Below, piece after piece: positions 34,783 to 42,462 of a DNA stretch of 42,462 nt. Source of the DNA: Anabaena sp. 4-3 (GTDB lineage Bacteria > Cyanobacteriota > Cyanobacteriia > Cyanobacteriales > Nostocaceae). The position numbers and the translations under genes were made by a program. A model generated the notes under the pieces. The model was not told the origin of the DNA. It saw only the letters and a list, made by a program, of their open reading frames with translations, and made no database searches. The stretch is from NCBI RefSeq assembly GCF_001597745.1, contig NZ_LUHJ01000039.1, forward strand, positions 1 to 42,462, in the 5' to 3' direction. Positions within the stretch are counted from its first letter, which is position 1. The number at the start of each line of letters is the position of its first letter.

Positions 34783-37746
34783 CTATTTCCGACTACTGGC
34801 AAGACTATTGAGTTGAGTGTGTAAATCTGCCCACCTGACTCCTGCTAGGTTGGGGAGAACTATATGGGCTGCTCCCACCCGTTCCTCTGGGCCGATGCCT
34901 ATTGTCCACATTCCACCGGCTAAGGCAGCTTCCACACCTGCGGCGGCATCTTCTACCACTACACATTGGGCTGGTTCTAAGTCTAATTGCTTGGCGGCGT
35001 AGAGAAATAAATCGGGTGCTGGTTTAGGTTTTTTGACGCTATAACCATCTGCGATCGCATCTATTTTGTCAGCAATACCCAATTTTTCGATGACTGTGTG
35101 AGCATTTTTACTAGCTGAACCGATGGCAATTTTAATCCCAGCTTGCCGTAATTCATCTAAAAGTGGCTCGGCTCCTGGCAACAAATCCTGGGGTGTGATA
35201 TTTTGAATCATTTCAACGTAGTAGTTATTTTTACGCTCCATCATTTCTAAGATTTGCTCTTCTGAATATTCCCTTTCTCCCAGAATCAGCATCAGGGAAG
35301 CACGGCGAGATATACCCCGCAAGGCTTCGTTTGCCTCTCGGCTAAAAGGTATGTCCTCCTCATCTGCCAGTTTTTGCCATGCTAAATAATGGTACTCGGC
35401 TGTATCTGTTAATACACCATCTAAGTCAAAGATAAATCCTTGGATGGGTGACTGGCGATGAGGGACTAGGGATTGGGGACTAGGGATTGGGGACTGGCGA
35501 TTAGGTAATAGTTCTTCTGCCCTGTTCCATTGTTCCACTACTTGCTCATCTCCCGTCAAATCGAATTCATACCACTGACCGCGCCAGTTTAACTGAAACT
35601 TCAGGCGTAACCAACCAGGGGGTAGGTGTGGGTGGGCTACAGGGCCATTGTCTGTAAATTGGATACCACCAAAACCAAAAACGACAGCTTGCCAGATACC
35701 ACCTGCACTAGCACCGTGAATACCATCTCTGGTGTTACCACGACTATCTTCTAAATCCACCATCAAGGCTTGCATAAATCTTTCATAAGCTGTGTCTAGT
35801 TTGCCTAAGTCGGCGGCTATGATGGCGTGAATGGCTGGCCCCAAGGATGAACCATAGGTAATATCGGTGAGGGGTGCGTAGTAGTCCCAATTGCTGGCTA
35901 ATGCTGTTTGGTTGTAGGGAAAATCTGCTGATAGCTGCATCAGGTACAGCAGCATTAAGACATCGGGTTGCTTAAGAACTTGAGTGTGGTTAGTTTCCTC
36001 ATGTCCCAAGATACCTTGTATTGATTGCCGCCGTGGTTCGTAGCTTGCTAAGTTAATGTCTTTTAATTGAAAAAAGCCCTCAAACTGTTCAATTAGTCCG
36101 GTTGTGGAATCGTAGAGAATCCAAATTTTGTCGCTAATTTCTTGCCATTGCGTTTGTATTTTGGGGGAAAGTTGTAGCTGAGTTTCGAGTTTGGCGGCTG
36201 TTTCTGGGAAAGTTTGATGTAACCAGTGGTAAACTTTCAGGGCTTTTTCTAGATGCCATTGCACCAGCCGATTAGTAAAGGTGTTATTGTGAACTAACTC
36301 GTGATACTCATCTGCTCCAATCACATCACGAATTTCATATCTGTCAGCATGAGGATTATATTCAACTCGGCTAGCCCAGAAAATCGCCGTATCTAAGACA
36401 ATCTCTGCACCATAATCACGCATCCATTCGTCATCATTGGTGGCTTGCCAATAGTGCCAAACAGCGTAAGCAATATCTGCACTGTTATGAATTTCGCGAT
36501 CGCGGCACCAAATCCGCACATCTTGGCCATAATAATCATAGGGTAGTGACCAACGCGGTGTCACTTCATCGCCTGTTACAGCACTTTCCCAAGGATACAT
36601 CGCGCCTTTAAACCCGTAATGGTCGGCTTTGCGTCGCGCCCCATCTAATGTGTGATAGCGGTAACTGAGTAAGTTTCTGGCTAGGGTTGGTTGATTAAAA
36701 ATGAAAAAAGGCAAGATAAAAATTTCTGTATCCCAAAAGATATGACCGCGATAACCAAACCCAGAAAGGGTTTTAGCGGGAATACTCACCTTTTCATCGT
36801 GGGGTGAGGCGGCAATTAGTAACTGAAACAGGTTGTAGCGCACACCAAAAGCCGCTTGACTATCTCCTTCGATTACTATGTCGCTTTGTTGCCAAACTTG
36901 CTCCCAAGCTTGGGCGTTAGCTGTGAGTAAGGTATCGTAGTTTGGCAGTTGTGAGAGTTTTTCTTTGGCGGCATTGACTGGTGTATTTATCTCTCGTGAT
37001 GTAAACACTGTCACTAAATTATCTATAATCACGGTTTGCCCAGAAGTCGCTACAAAGGAGGTGCTTAAGGTGGGATAACCCGGTACAGTGTTAACTTGTA
37101 AGGAAGCTTCTGTTCCCGATATGATCATTTTCGCCGCCATGCCAATTTCAATGCGGGAACTACGGGTACGGCTGTGTAGCCAAATACCTTGATCAGTTTT
37201 ACCTTGGTCTATTCCTTCCCAATGATTGAAACCTTGGTTTTCCGCATAGCCGTTGATGCTAGCCTGAATTTCAATCTCTGCCTGACAATTGTAGGGTGTG
37301 ATCTGACAGCGTTGTGCTAGTACGTGTTCATCTGCTAAACTGGCGAAGCGTTCCCAGTAGATATCAATAGTTTTGCCGCTAGGACTGCGCCAACGCACGA
37401 AACGAGATAAAAGACCTTGACGCAAATCTAGCTGTCGTTGATATTGTAATACTTCACCTTGATTGAGACGGAAGCGATCGCCATCAATTGTTACTATCAC
37501 CGGTAGCCAGTCAGGACAGTTAGCCAGTTCGGTGTACACTACAGGCACATCATCATAAACACCATGAATAAAAGTTCCCGGTGTGCCATTGGGATAACCT
37601 TCTTCAAAACTACCCCTTGTTCCTAAGTAGCCGTTACCTATGGTAAACACCGTTTCTCTAGACTGCAATTGCTCAGGATGAAACTGAGTTTCAATTAACA
37701 TCCAGTCTTTATAGATAAAATCACGAGAGGAACTGGTGGTATTCAT
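34783..37746 (-). CDS. GH65 glycoside phosphorylase fused to beta-phosphoglucomutase
   Basis: A 987-residue two-enzyme fusion. Residues 1-745 are a GH65 disaccharide phosphorylase (maltose, trehalose or kojibiose type): TLSGFGYRGHIFWDTEIFIL, DVIGADEYHE with the presumed general acid Glu480, and HEETNHTQVLKQPDVLML with the phosphate/substrate region. It would split an alpha-linked glucose disaccharide with phosphate to beta-glucose 1-phosphate. Residues 770-987 are a HAD-family beta-phosphoglucomutase (FDLDGVLTDTAEYHYLAWQK, with Asp774 and Asp776) that turns this into glucose 6-phosphate. The 20-residue linker 750-769 is Pro/Ser-rich and repeat-encoded. Substrate specificity needs comparison with typed members. 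Confidence 0.92.
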   Translation of the reverse strand: MNTTSSSRDFIYKDWMLIETQFHPEQLQSRETVFTIGNGYLGTRGSFEEGYPNGTPGTFIHGVYDDVPVVYTELANCPDWLPVIVTIDGDRFRLNQGEVLQYQRQLDLRQGLLSRFVRWRSPSGKTIDIYWERFASLADEHVLAQRCQITPYNCQAEIEIQASINGYAENQGFNHWEGIDQGKTDQGIWLHSRTRSSRIEIGMAAKMIISGTEASLQVNTVPGYPTLSTSFVATSGQTVIIDNLVTVFTSREINTPVNAAKEKLSQLPNYDTLLTANAQAWEQVWQQSDIVIEGDSQAAFGVRYNLFQLLIAASPHDEKVSIPAKTLSGFGYRGHIFWDTEIFILPFFIFNQPTLARNLLSYRYHTLDGARRKADHYGFKGAMYPWESAVTGDEVTPRWSLPYDYYGQDVRIWCRDREIHNSADIAYAVWHYWQATNDDEWMRDYGAEIVLDTAIFWASRVEYNPHADRYEIRDVIGADEYHELVHNNTFTNRLVQWHLEKALKVYHWLHQTFPETAAKLETQLQLSPKIQTQWQEISDKIWILYDSTTGLIEQFEGFFQLKDINLASYEPRRQSIQGILGHEETNHTQVLKQPDVLMLLYLMQLSADFPYNQTALASNWDYYAPLTDITYGSSLGPAIHAIIAADLGKLDTAYERFMQALMVDLEDSRGNTRDGIHGASAGGIWQAVVFGFGGIQFTDNGPVAHPHLPPGWLRLKFQLNWRGQWYEFDLTGDEQVVEQWNRAEELLPNRQSPIPSPQSLVPHRQSPIQGFIFDLDGVLTDTAEYHYLAWQKLADEEDIPFSREANEALRGISRRASLMLILGEREYSEEQILEMMERKNNYYVEMIQNITPQDLLPGAEPLLDELRQAGIKIAIGSASKNAHTVIEKLGIADKIDAIADGYSVKKPKPAPDLFLYAAKQLDLEPAQCVVVEDAAAGVEAALAGGMWTIGIGPEERVGAAHIVLPNLAGVRWADLHTQLNSLASSRK

Positions 37747-37780
37747 AGCCGATAACTAGGGAATGGGGACTGTTGACTAG

Positions 37781-37890
37781 GAAGCAGGGGCAGATGAGGG
37801 AGTAGGGGCAGATGAGGGAGTGGGGGGAGAAAAACTAATGACTAATGACTAATGACTAATGACTAATGACTAATGACTAATGACTAATTA
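37781..37890. repeat. Composite repeat: G-rich tract plus TAATGAC heptamers
   Basis: A GGGGCAGATGAGGGAGTA-type tract is followed by GAGAAAAAC and seven to eight TAATGAC units (37836-37890). The last bases overlap the sucrose synthase stop codon (37888-37890). It fills most of the gap before the GH65 fusion start. Confidence 0.88.
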
Positions 37891-40302
37891 TCTCTGCATC
37901 TGTTTGGCTAAAATCTTTTCGGCTCTGGGTTTATAAAGAAGATGAAACAAAGCCTCCATATAGCGATCCCTAGCTTCATTATTTTCTGGCATGACAAAAT
38001 TCCAAAAACTAAAAATTTTAGCAAGAGACAATAAATTATTAGTATGGGAATGCCAGTTATACTTATTATGAATTCGCTGATTCATCCATTCAGAAACTTT
38101 ATCCCAATGTTCGGGATGTGCATCACATTTTTCTAGGAATGCCACAATTTTATGGGCAGTACCTTCTAAATCTGTCGGATTAATATTAAATCCATTTTCG
38201 TGGTCTTCAATAACTTCTAAAGAGCCACCAAATTTAGTTGCAAAAGTAGGTAAACCGGAAATCATCGCTTCTAAAATGCTGCGTCCCAAGGCTTCAAACC
38301 GAGCAAAATGGACATAAATTCCGCGACAATCTGCCACTACTCGGTAAGCTTCGCCAACTTCACGGTTGTTTAGGCGTATCCCTAACCAACGTATTTTGTT
38401 GTGGAGTCCATACTGATTAATTAGGTCATGCAGTTTGTGAATTTCTCCGGCTTCTTCTGGGTTGGTATGCTCAGAAATATGCAGCTTACTGGTTAATAAA
38501 ATCAGATTGCAATGCTCTTGTAAAGCTGGACTTTTAGCAAAGCATTCCGCTAAACCAGCAAGATTTTTAATGGAAGTAATAGGAGCAACTGCAAATATTG
38601 GTCTTTTATTGGGATTTTCTAAATAACCCAAAATGTTAGTATCTTCGTGGTTAAATAGTAGGTCGTAGACTTGTTGACGTAGGTTGGGGTCTCTGTCTTG
38701 GGTTTGTCTACAGGAAAAGAAGATACTTTCATTAACTCCCGGCGGTACTAAGTTAAATTTTGGACTAAATAAATCAATGCCATCTACCACATGATATAAA
38801 TTCGGCATGGTAAAGCATTTGTAAGATTCGTATTGTCCTATAGATTCGGGTGTACCAACAATTTCTTGATAGGAAGAGGTGATAATAAAATCAGCCGCAT
38901 TCATGCTAATCAAGTCGGCGGTAAATTGTGCCGAAAAGTGATACTGTTCCTCTAATTCTTGCCAATGCAAGTTACTAAAGAGATATTTTGGTTTTTCTAA
39001 AGAGTGGGCAATGTTACAATGGATAACTTTGAGACGACGGGAAAGCAGAAAGGCGACTAAGTTACCATCGCTGTAGTTACCTACAATTAAATTTGGTTTG
39101 CCGTGAAATTGTGCTAGTAATTCTGTTTCTGCGTCTAGGGCAAATGATTCTAGATAAGGCCAAATATCAAATTTAGATATCCAATTATCGGTAATTTCTG
39201 GATTAAATTGACCAAAGGGAACACGCAAAATCCAGGCGTTTTCTGTACCATTTACTTTTTCCACACGCAGGTTACAGAATGTGCCTTCGCAGTTAGGAAT
39301 GAGGCGGGTGAGGATAATGACATGAGGTTGAATATTAAGTAAATCAAGCCCTGCTAGTTTAATATCTTCCTGTAATTTGTTTTCTAAATTGCGTGCTTGT
39401 TCCAAGACATAAATTACTTGCCCTAGGGTTTCATCACGCCCCAAGACACCTTCTTGTGCTACCCAACCGTGGATAGAAACCAAGACGACACGAAAGATAG
39501 CGGGAACACGAGAGACAAATGCTTCCAGGATGGCGGGTTGGGGGCTATCAATCAGATGTTCTAGAAGTTCTAGAGTTTCGAGGATGCGGTGGGCGGTGTT
39601 ACCCCAACCTGGTTCAAAACCGAGTTCTTGTAAGTCAAAGCGAAATTTGGCGTAAGGTTCGTCAGGGTGACGCTGATGCAGAAATTTGATTGCTTGCTGG
39701 ACTTGTTTGGCTAACTGAGTACCGGAAGAAATGCGATCATTTAGTAGTAGGCGCATTCCATCGTGTTGTAGTGCTTGTAAGGCTAAATATAATCTCTCAA
39801 ACCAATATTGGGGATCATTCTCTAGTTGATTGCATAGAAAATGGTTGAGGAAGGCTAACCCTTGACCGATGTTGCGGGGATCGCTGATACTGGGGGATGC
39901 TTTGTAAAATGGGCTTAAGTCAATTTCTAGGATGTTAGGTTGATAGGCATTGACTAGGCGATCGCTCACATCCAAAAACGCTTGAGGTGACATCAATTCA
40001 AACTGGGTAAACTCTGATGTCACTCGCCAAACTTCTTGGCTAGCAATTTTCGCACGCACTACAAACCATGTACTCTCCTCCTCCAGAATTATTTCGTGGG
40101 TGCGGTGCAGTAATTTACTCAGTGCCGAAGAGTGATAAAAATATGTAGGTTTTTGCGTTTGGTGACAATATTGAGAAAAAGCTTGTAAAATCTCGTTACT
40201 GAGCAAGTAACATTTACCATTAGCTTTTAATGCAAACATAAACTGACGCAGAGCCGTTTTCTCTTCGTTGTCAGTCAAAATAGTTTGATGTAGTTCCCGC
40301 AT
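37888..40302 (-). CDS. susA: Sucrose synthase
   Basis: An 804-residue GT-B glycosyltransferase that reversibly converts sucrose and a nucleoside diphosphate to fructose and UDP- or ADP-glucose. Length fits cyanobacterial SusA (about 806). The N-terminal regulatory region is followed by the family block VILTRLIPNCEGTFCNLRVE, VGNYSDGNLVAFLLSRRLKV, and the C-terminal EALGRSILEAMISGLPTFAT, the sugar-nucleotide binding end with the E-X7-E pattern. In Nostoc SusA supports sucrose breakdown in the filament, part of the supply chain to heterocysts. The GH65/phosphoglucomutase gene is downstream on the same strand after about 140 bases. Confidence 0.95.
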   Translation of the reverse strand: MRELHQTILTDNEEKTALRQFMFALKANGKCYLLSNEILQAFSQYCHQTQKPTYFYHSSALSKLLHRTHEIILEEESTWFVVRAKIASQEVWRVTSEFTQFELMSPQAFLDVSDRLVNAYQPNILEIDLSPFYKASPSISDPRNIGQGLAFLNHFLCNQLENDPQYWFERLYLALQALQHDGMRLLLNDRISSGTQLAKQVQQAIKFLHQRHPDEPYAKFRFDLQELGFEPGWGNTAHRILETLELLEHLIDSPQPAILEAFVSRVPAIFRVVLVSIHGWVAQEGVLGRDETLGQVIYVLEQARNLENKLQEDIKLAGLDLLNIQPHVIILTRLIPNCEGTFCNLRVEKVNGTENAWILRVPFGQFNPEITDNWISKFDIWPYLESFALDAETELLAQFHGKPNLIVGNYSDGNLVAFLLSRRLKVIHCNIAHSLEKPKYLFSNLHWQELEEQYHFSAQFTADLISMNAADFIITSSYQEIVGTPESIGQYESYKCFTMPNLYHVVDGIDLFSPKFNLVPPGVNESIFFSCRQTQDRDPNLRQQVYDLLFNHEDTNILGYLENPNKRPIFAVAPITSIKNLAGLAECFAKSPALQEHCNLILLTSKLHISEHTNPEEAGEIHKLHDLINQYGLHNKIRWLGIRLNNREVGEAYRVVADCRGIYVHFARFEALGRSILEAMISGLPTFATKFGGSLEVIEDHENGFNINPTDLEGTAHKIVAFLEKCDAHPEHWDKVSEWMNQRIHNKYNWHSHTNNLLSLAKIFSFWNFVMPENNEARDRYMEALFHLLYKPRAEKILAKQMQR

Positions 40303-41013
40303 GGCGAATCTCAGAACTTTAGTCAGGTCATGACCTCATTGTTCTCTCCTCACTCATTTAATTTGTGCAATGCTGCTTTAGAGGTGCATTCCCTTTAACC
40401 TCTGTATGGTAGATAATCTTTGTTCCATTGACTTCTAGCTTGGGGATGAAGTGATGGTATGGGGGATTGGGTATTGGGTATTGGGGGCTAGGTATAGGAT
40501 TTTCTTCCTCTACTCCCTTGCCTCCTCTGCCTCTCCTGCTTCTGCTTCCTCATGCAAAAAATGCCAATTTGGCTGATATTTTTGTCAAAAAATTGTATTC
40601 TGTAATTTAAGCAACTGTTTTATAAAGAATTTTCTTATTTCAAAAATTTATATCAAGTTGAAAAAAGCTTATGAGATACCAGATTTTAGACGCTAAACCT
40701 CAAAATTATTACTGTCAGAACATAAAGTTTCTATTAAGTAAATAATCAATTAAAACACGAAATTAAAATAATTCATATTGCAGAATTATTATATATTTAA
40801 CTAAACTCTGCATTAACTGGATTACCTGTTATAAATTGTTGTAAACCAAGGCAGTGTTTGCTTAAAAAAAGATTCACAAACTTAAGATTTTTCTAGTTGG
40901 GCAATTGCAAGTTAGTTAGTTATCGATTTAAAAAACAAAATCATTGGAGCTAAAACTGAATATCTCGCTTGTCAGGTTAATTGTAAACAGCGAATTCAAA
41001 ATTTTCAGCTTCC
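40303..41013. other. Long AT-rich intergenic region
   Basis: These 711 bases must carry the susA promoter (reading leftward) and that of the 41014 gene. It contains short GGTATTGG-type repeats near 40459-40500 and C/T-rich CCTCTGCC-type repeats near 40507-40550. I searched by eye for GTA-N8-TAC and TCCGGA and found neither. No protein-coding frame is supported. Confidence 0.5.
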
Positions 41014-41313
41014 ATGAAACTACAATTTCAAACTCTATTTCAGCATCTTCAAAACTATTCAGACATAGCCTCTAATATAGAGGTTGGCTTTGCTAGTTTT
41101 GCAATTTTCGAGCCGGGTACATATACAGAGAAAGCTAAAACCCGTTTAGCAATCAATTACGCAGATATCAAACCTCTAGAGGGGATAATTGCGGAAAATT
41201 GCCCTAAAATTCACACTCATCAAGTAGCGATCGCACAAAGTCAAGAAAGAGCTAATATCAGCCAAACGCTGCGCTCACAATTAACAGCAGGTGCTACGGC
41301 TCAAAAGCAGTGA
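41014..41313 (+). CDS. Small soluble protein, unknown
   Basis: A 99-residue soluble protein with an ATG start and no signal or membrane segment. The middle (residues about 20-50) may form beta strands (EVGFASFAIFEPGTYTEKAK); the C-terminus is helical and polar. I recognise no family. It lies 127 bases before the HetP-family gene on the same strand, so the two might be co-transcribed, but the spacing is large. Codon use is like the neighbours. Confidence 0.55.
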   Translation: MKLQFQTLFQHLQNYSDIASNIEVGFASFAIFEPGTYTEKAKTRLAINYADIKPLEGIIAENCPKIHTHQVAIAQSQERANISQTLRSQLTAGATAQKQ

Positions 41314-41440
41314 TGACAAAGGCTGAAAGCTTTAATAGCACAAGGCGCACTATTGCCAGTTTACCATTGCGCCTGTAGATGCTGTAGTTTGATCAAAGAA
41401 ATTAGTTACTAAATCTCAATTTAGATAAATTACATTCGAG

Positions 41441-41818
41441 ATGACTATGAACCACCAGTTTCATTCTTCTCAGCAAAGTTTTCAAAATGCAATTACTATT
41501 GAGCAATTGAATCAGATAATTGCAGCCATTACTGATGGTAGATATTCTTGGGCTTGTGTCTTAATTTTACGTTTTGTTGGTTACAATCCTCTTCATTTTA
41601 TTCCCCAGAGAACCTATAGCCGTTTAATGAAAGAAAATCGTCAAGTTCCCAATGTAACTGTATCTGCTAATAGTGACAATCCAGAGAATCTCAAATCCTC
41701 ATCACAAGCTGCTAATTCTCATCACAACAATTCTAGCCAACAGGTAAAACATCAAGTTAGAAATTCGTCGAGAAGTTTAGAGCCAAAGATAGCAGAACTT
41801 TATCGGCAGCAAAGCTAG
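41441..41818 (+). CDS. HetP-family heterocyst differentiation protein
   Basis: A 125-residue protein with the HetP core: ITIEQLNQIIAAITDGRYSW then ACVLILRFVGYNPLHFIPQR and TYSRLMKEN (residues about 18-67). HetP and its paralogues in Nostoc sp. PCC 7120 set commitment to heterocyst formation, and some act against it. The core is closely similar as I remember it; the C-terminal half is Ser/Asn/Gln-rich and divergent, ending EPKIAELYRQQS. Two in-frame ATGs (41441 and 41447) are possible; neither has a strong ribosome site. Which paralogue this is cannot be told from one sequence. Confidence 0.85.
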   Translation: MTMNHQFHSSQQSFQNAITIEQLNQIIAAITDGRYSWACVLILRFVGYNPLHFIPQRTYSRLMKENRQVPNVTVSANSDNPENLKSSSQAANSHHNNSSQQVKHQVRNSSRSLEPKIAELYRQQS

Positions 41819-41889
41819 AGTATATTACTTTCACAAGTTAGAAAAATTTGGGGTGGGATTTGGAGAAATTTCCGTAAGAATTCAGCACC

Positions 41890-41988
41890 CAGGAGTCAGA
41901 ATTCAGAATGAATCAGGGTTTAGGAATATTATCTTATTCATCAAATATGAGCATTTGAACTATTCTGAATCCTGAATTCTGACTCCTG
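41890..41988. repeat. CAGGAGTCAGAATTCAG inverted repeat
   Basis: Perfect 17-base arms CAGGAGTCAGAATTCAG (41890-41906) and its complement (41972-41988) around 65 AT-rich bases that also contain imperfect pairing (ATTCAGAATGAATCAGG with CCTGAATTCTGAATC-like words). It is about 70 bases after the HetP-family stop. Confidence 0.8.
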
Positions 41989-42078
41989 AATCCTGACAAA
42001 TTTCCTAGTATCTAACCCCGAATTGGCAGATAATTAATATAACTGATCAGTAGCTCAACTTAAAAAAACGTCATACCC

Positions 42079-42111
42079 AGATACCCGACTTCTCAAAGAA
42101 GTCGGGCATCT
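42079..42111. terminator. Long 15-bp hairpin, repeat-like terminator
   Basis: AGATACCCGACTTCT and AGAAGTCGGGCATCT pair around CAA with one imperfect position. No T-run follows on the plus strand. It is in the 326-base gap between the HetP-family gene and the convergent gene at 42145, where it could end both transcripts; the gap has no gene. Confidence 0.65.
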
Positions 42112-42144
42112 ATCCCATCATCATTTTATCTTTAATTTTGATGA

Positions 42145-42462
42145 TTAGTTGTTTGGAGAATTAGAGCTTTGCGGTTGCTGTCTATTTTCACGCAAATCTT
42201 GTAGTTTGCGTATGAGTTCTTGACTAGATTCTAGTGAAGAAGATAACTGATCTTTGTCGGTTGTAGATTCAGATGATGGTTTTGCGCTGGTTGTTGGCGT
42301 TGGTTTTGCAGATGGTTGAACAGTTGTTGTTGGTGTTGTTCTTAAAGATGGTTTAGCAGTTGCGGCTGGTGTGGGTGTGGGTGCGGGTGTGGGTTGATTT
42401 TTATTGACTTGCGGTACTGCTGGAGGTTTAGCAGTTGCGGCTGGTGTGGGGATGGGTGCGGG
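42145..42462 (-). CDS. C-terminal part of a Pro/Thr/Ala-rich protein (cut by window edge)
   Basis: The last 105 codons of a gene that continues beyond the right edge. The visible part is low complexity with two near-identical TPAATAKP-type units (residues 6-13 and 31-38 of the fragment), then PTTT/AKPT-type runs. It ends in a more ordinary polar tail with a short helix (ESSQELIRKLQDLRENRQQ). Such Pro/Thr-rich tails occur in surface and cell-wall-spanning proteins. The domain that defines the protein is outside the window, so its function is unknown. Confidence 0.7.
   Translation of the reverse strand, partial: PAPIPTPAATAKPPAVPQVNKNQPTPAPTPTPAATAKPSLRTTPTTTVQPSAKPTPTTSAKPSSESTTDKDQLSSSLESSQELIRKLQDLRENRQQPQSSNSPNN

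Overview
The window looks like chromosome from a filamentous, heterocyst-forming cyanobacterium (Nostoc/Anabaena type). Signs of this are carboxysome shell genes (ccmK3-ccmK4), a cyanobacterial PII gene (glnB), sucrose synthase, many GCGATCGC (HIP1) octamers, heptanucleotide STRR tracts, a HetP-family gene, a HetZ-related gene, and at the left edge an array resembling the heterocyst sRNA NsiR1. No phage, IS transposase, CRISPR array or rRNA was seen.

Layout, left to right. 1-485: NsiR1-like sRNA units, at least two of them with a TCCGGA-like box upstream. 1.0-6.0 kb: thioredoxin-like protein, small OB-fold-like protein, membrane-anchored subtilase, two envelope proteins. 6.0-10.7 kb: thiD, a coiled-coil membrane protein, glnB, rdgB and a phosphohexomutase. 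10.8-12.5 kb: a two-gene operon with an actin-like ParM/StbA ATPase and a ParR-like adaptor. 12.5-15.6 kb: a nested repeat element, a Gfo/Idh/MocA oxidoreductase and queC. 15.7-19.4 kb: a CNNM/CBS transporter-like protein, a membrane-anchored protein, tRNA(CAU), an exported protein and pyrE. 19.6-24.9 kb: a very small hydrophobic protein, a flavin amine oxidase, thiC with its TPP riboswitch, an RluE-type pseudouridine synthase and an alpha/beta hydrolase. 25.0-28.4 kb: a membrane protein, ccmK3-ccmK4 and a HetZ-related regulator. 28.6-34.7 kb: an RDD/pentapeptide-repeat fusion, small membrane and secreted proteins, an adenosine-specific kinase-family protein and a K+ channel. 34.8-40.3 kb: a GH65 phosphorylase/beta-phosphoglucomutase fusion and sucrose synthase. 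41.0-42.5 kb: a small unknown protein, a HetP-family protein and the C-terminal end of a Pro/Thr-rich protein.

Several genes share a nitrogen/carbon theme: PII signalling, NsiR1-like RNA, HetP- and HetZ-type proteins, CcmK shell proteins and sucrose metabolism. Most are separate transcription units, so physical neighbourhood alone does not prove that they work together. The clearest operons are parM-parR-like and ccmK3-ccmK4; susA and the GH65 fusion are close co-oriented genes with linked sugar-phosphate chemistry.

The intergenic DNA is unusually structured. It holds composite repeats (G-rich tract, then a short A-rich spacer, then TAATGAC heptamers), MITE-like hairpins with GTAGGGTGCGTCAGA ends (one nested inside a second element), and other palindromes close to gene ends. 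In several places these repeats have become part of genes: they supply start codons, a stop-codon border and a protein linker.
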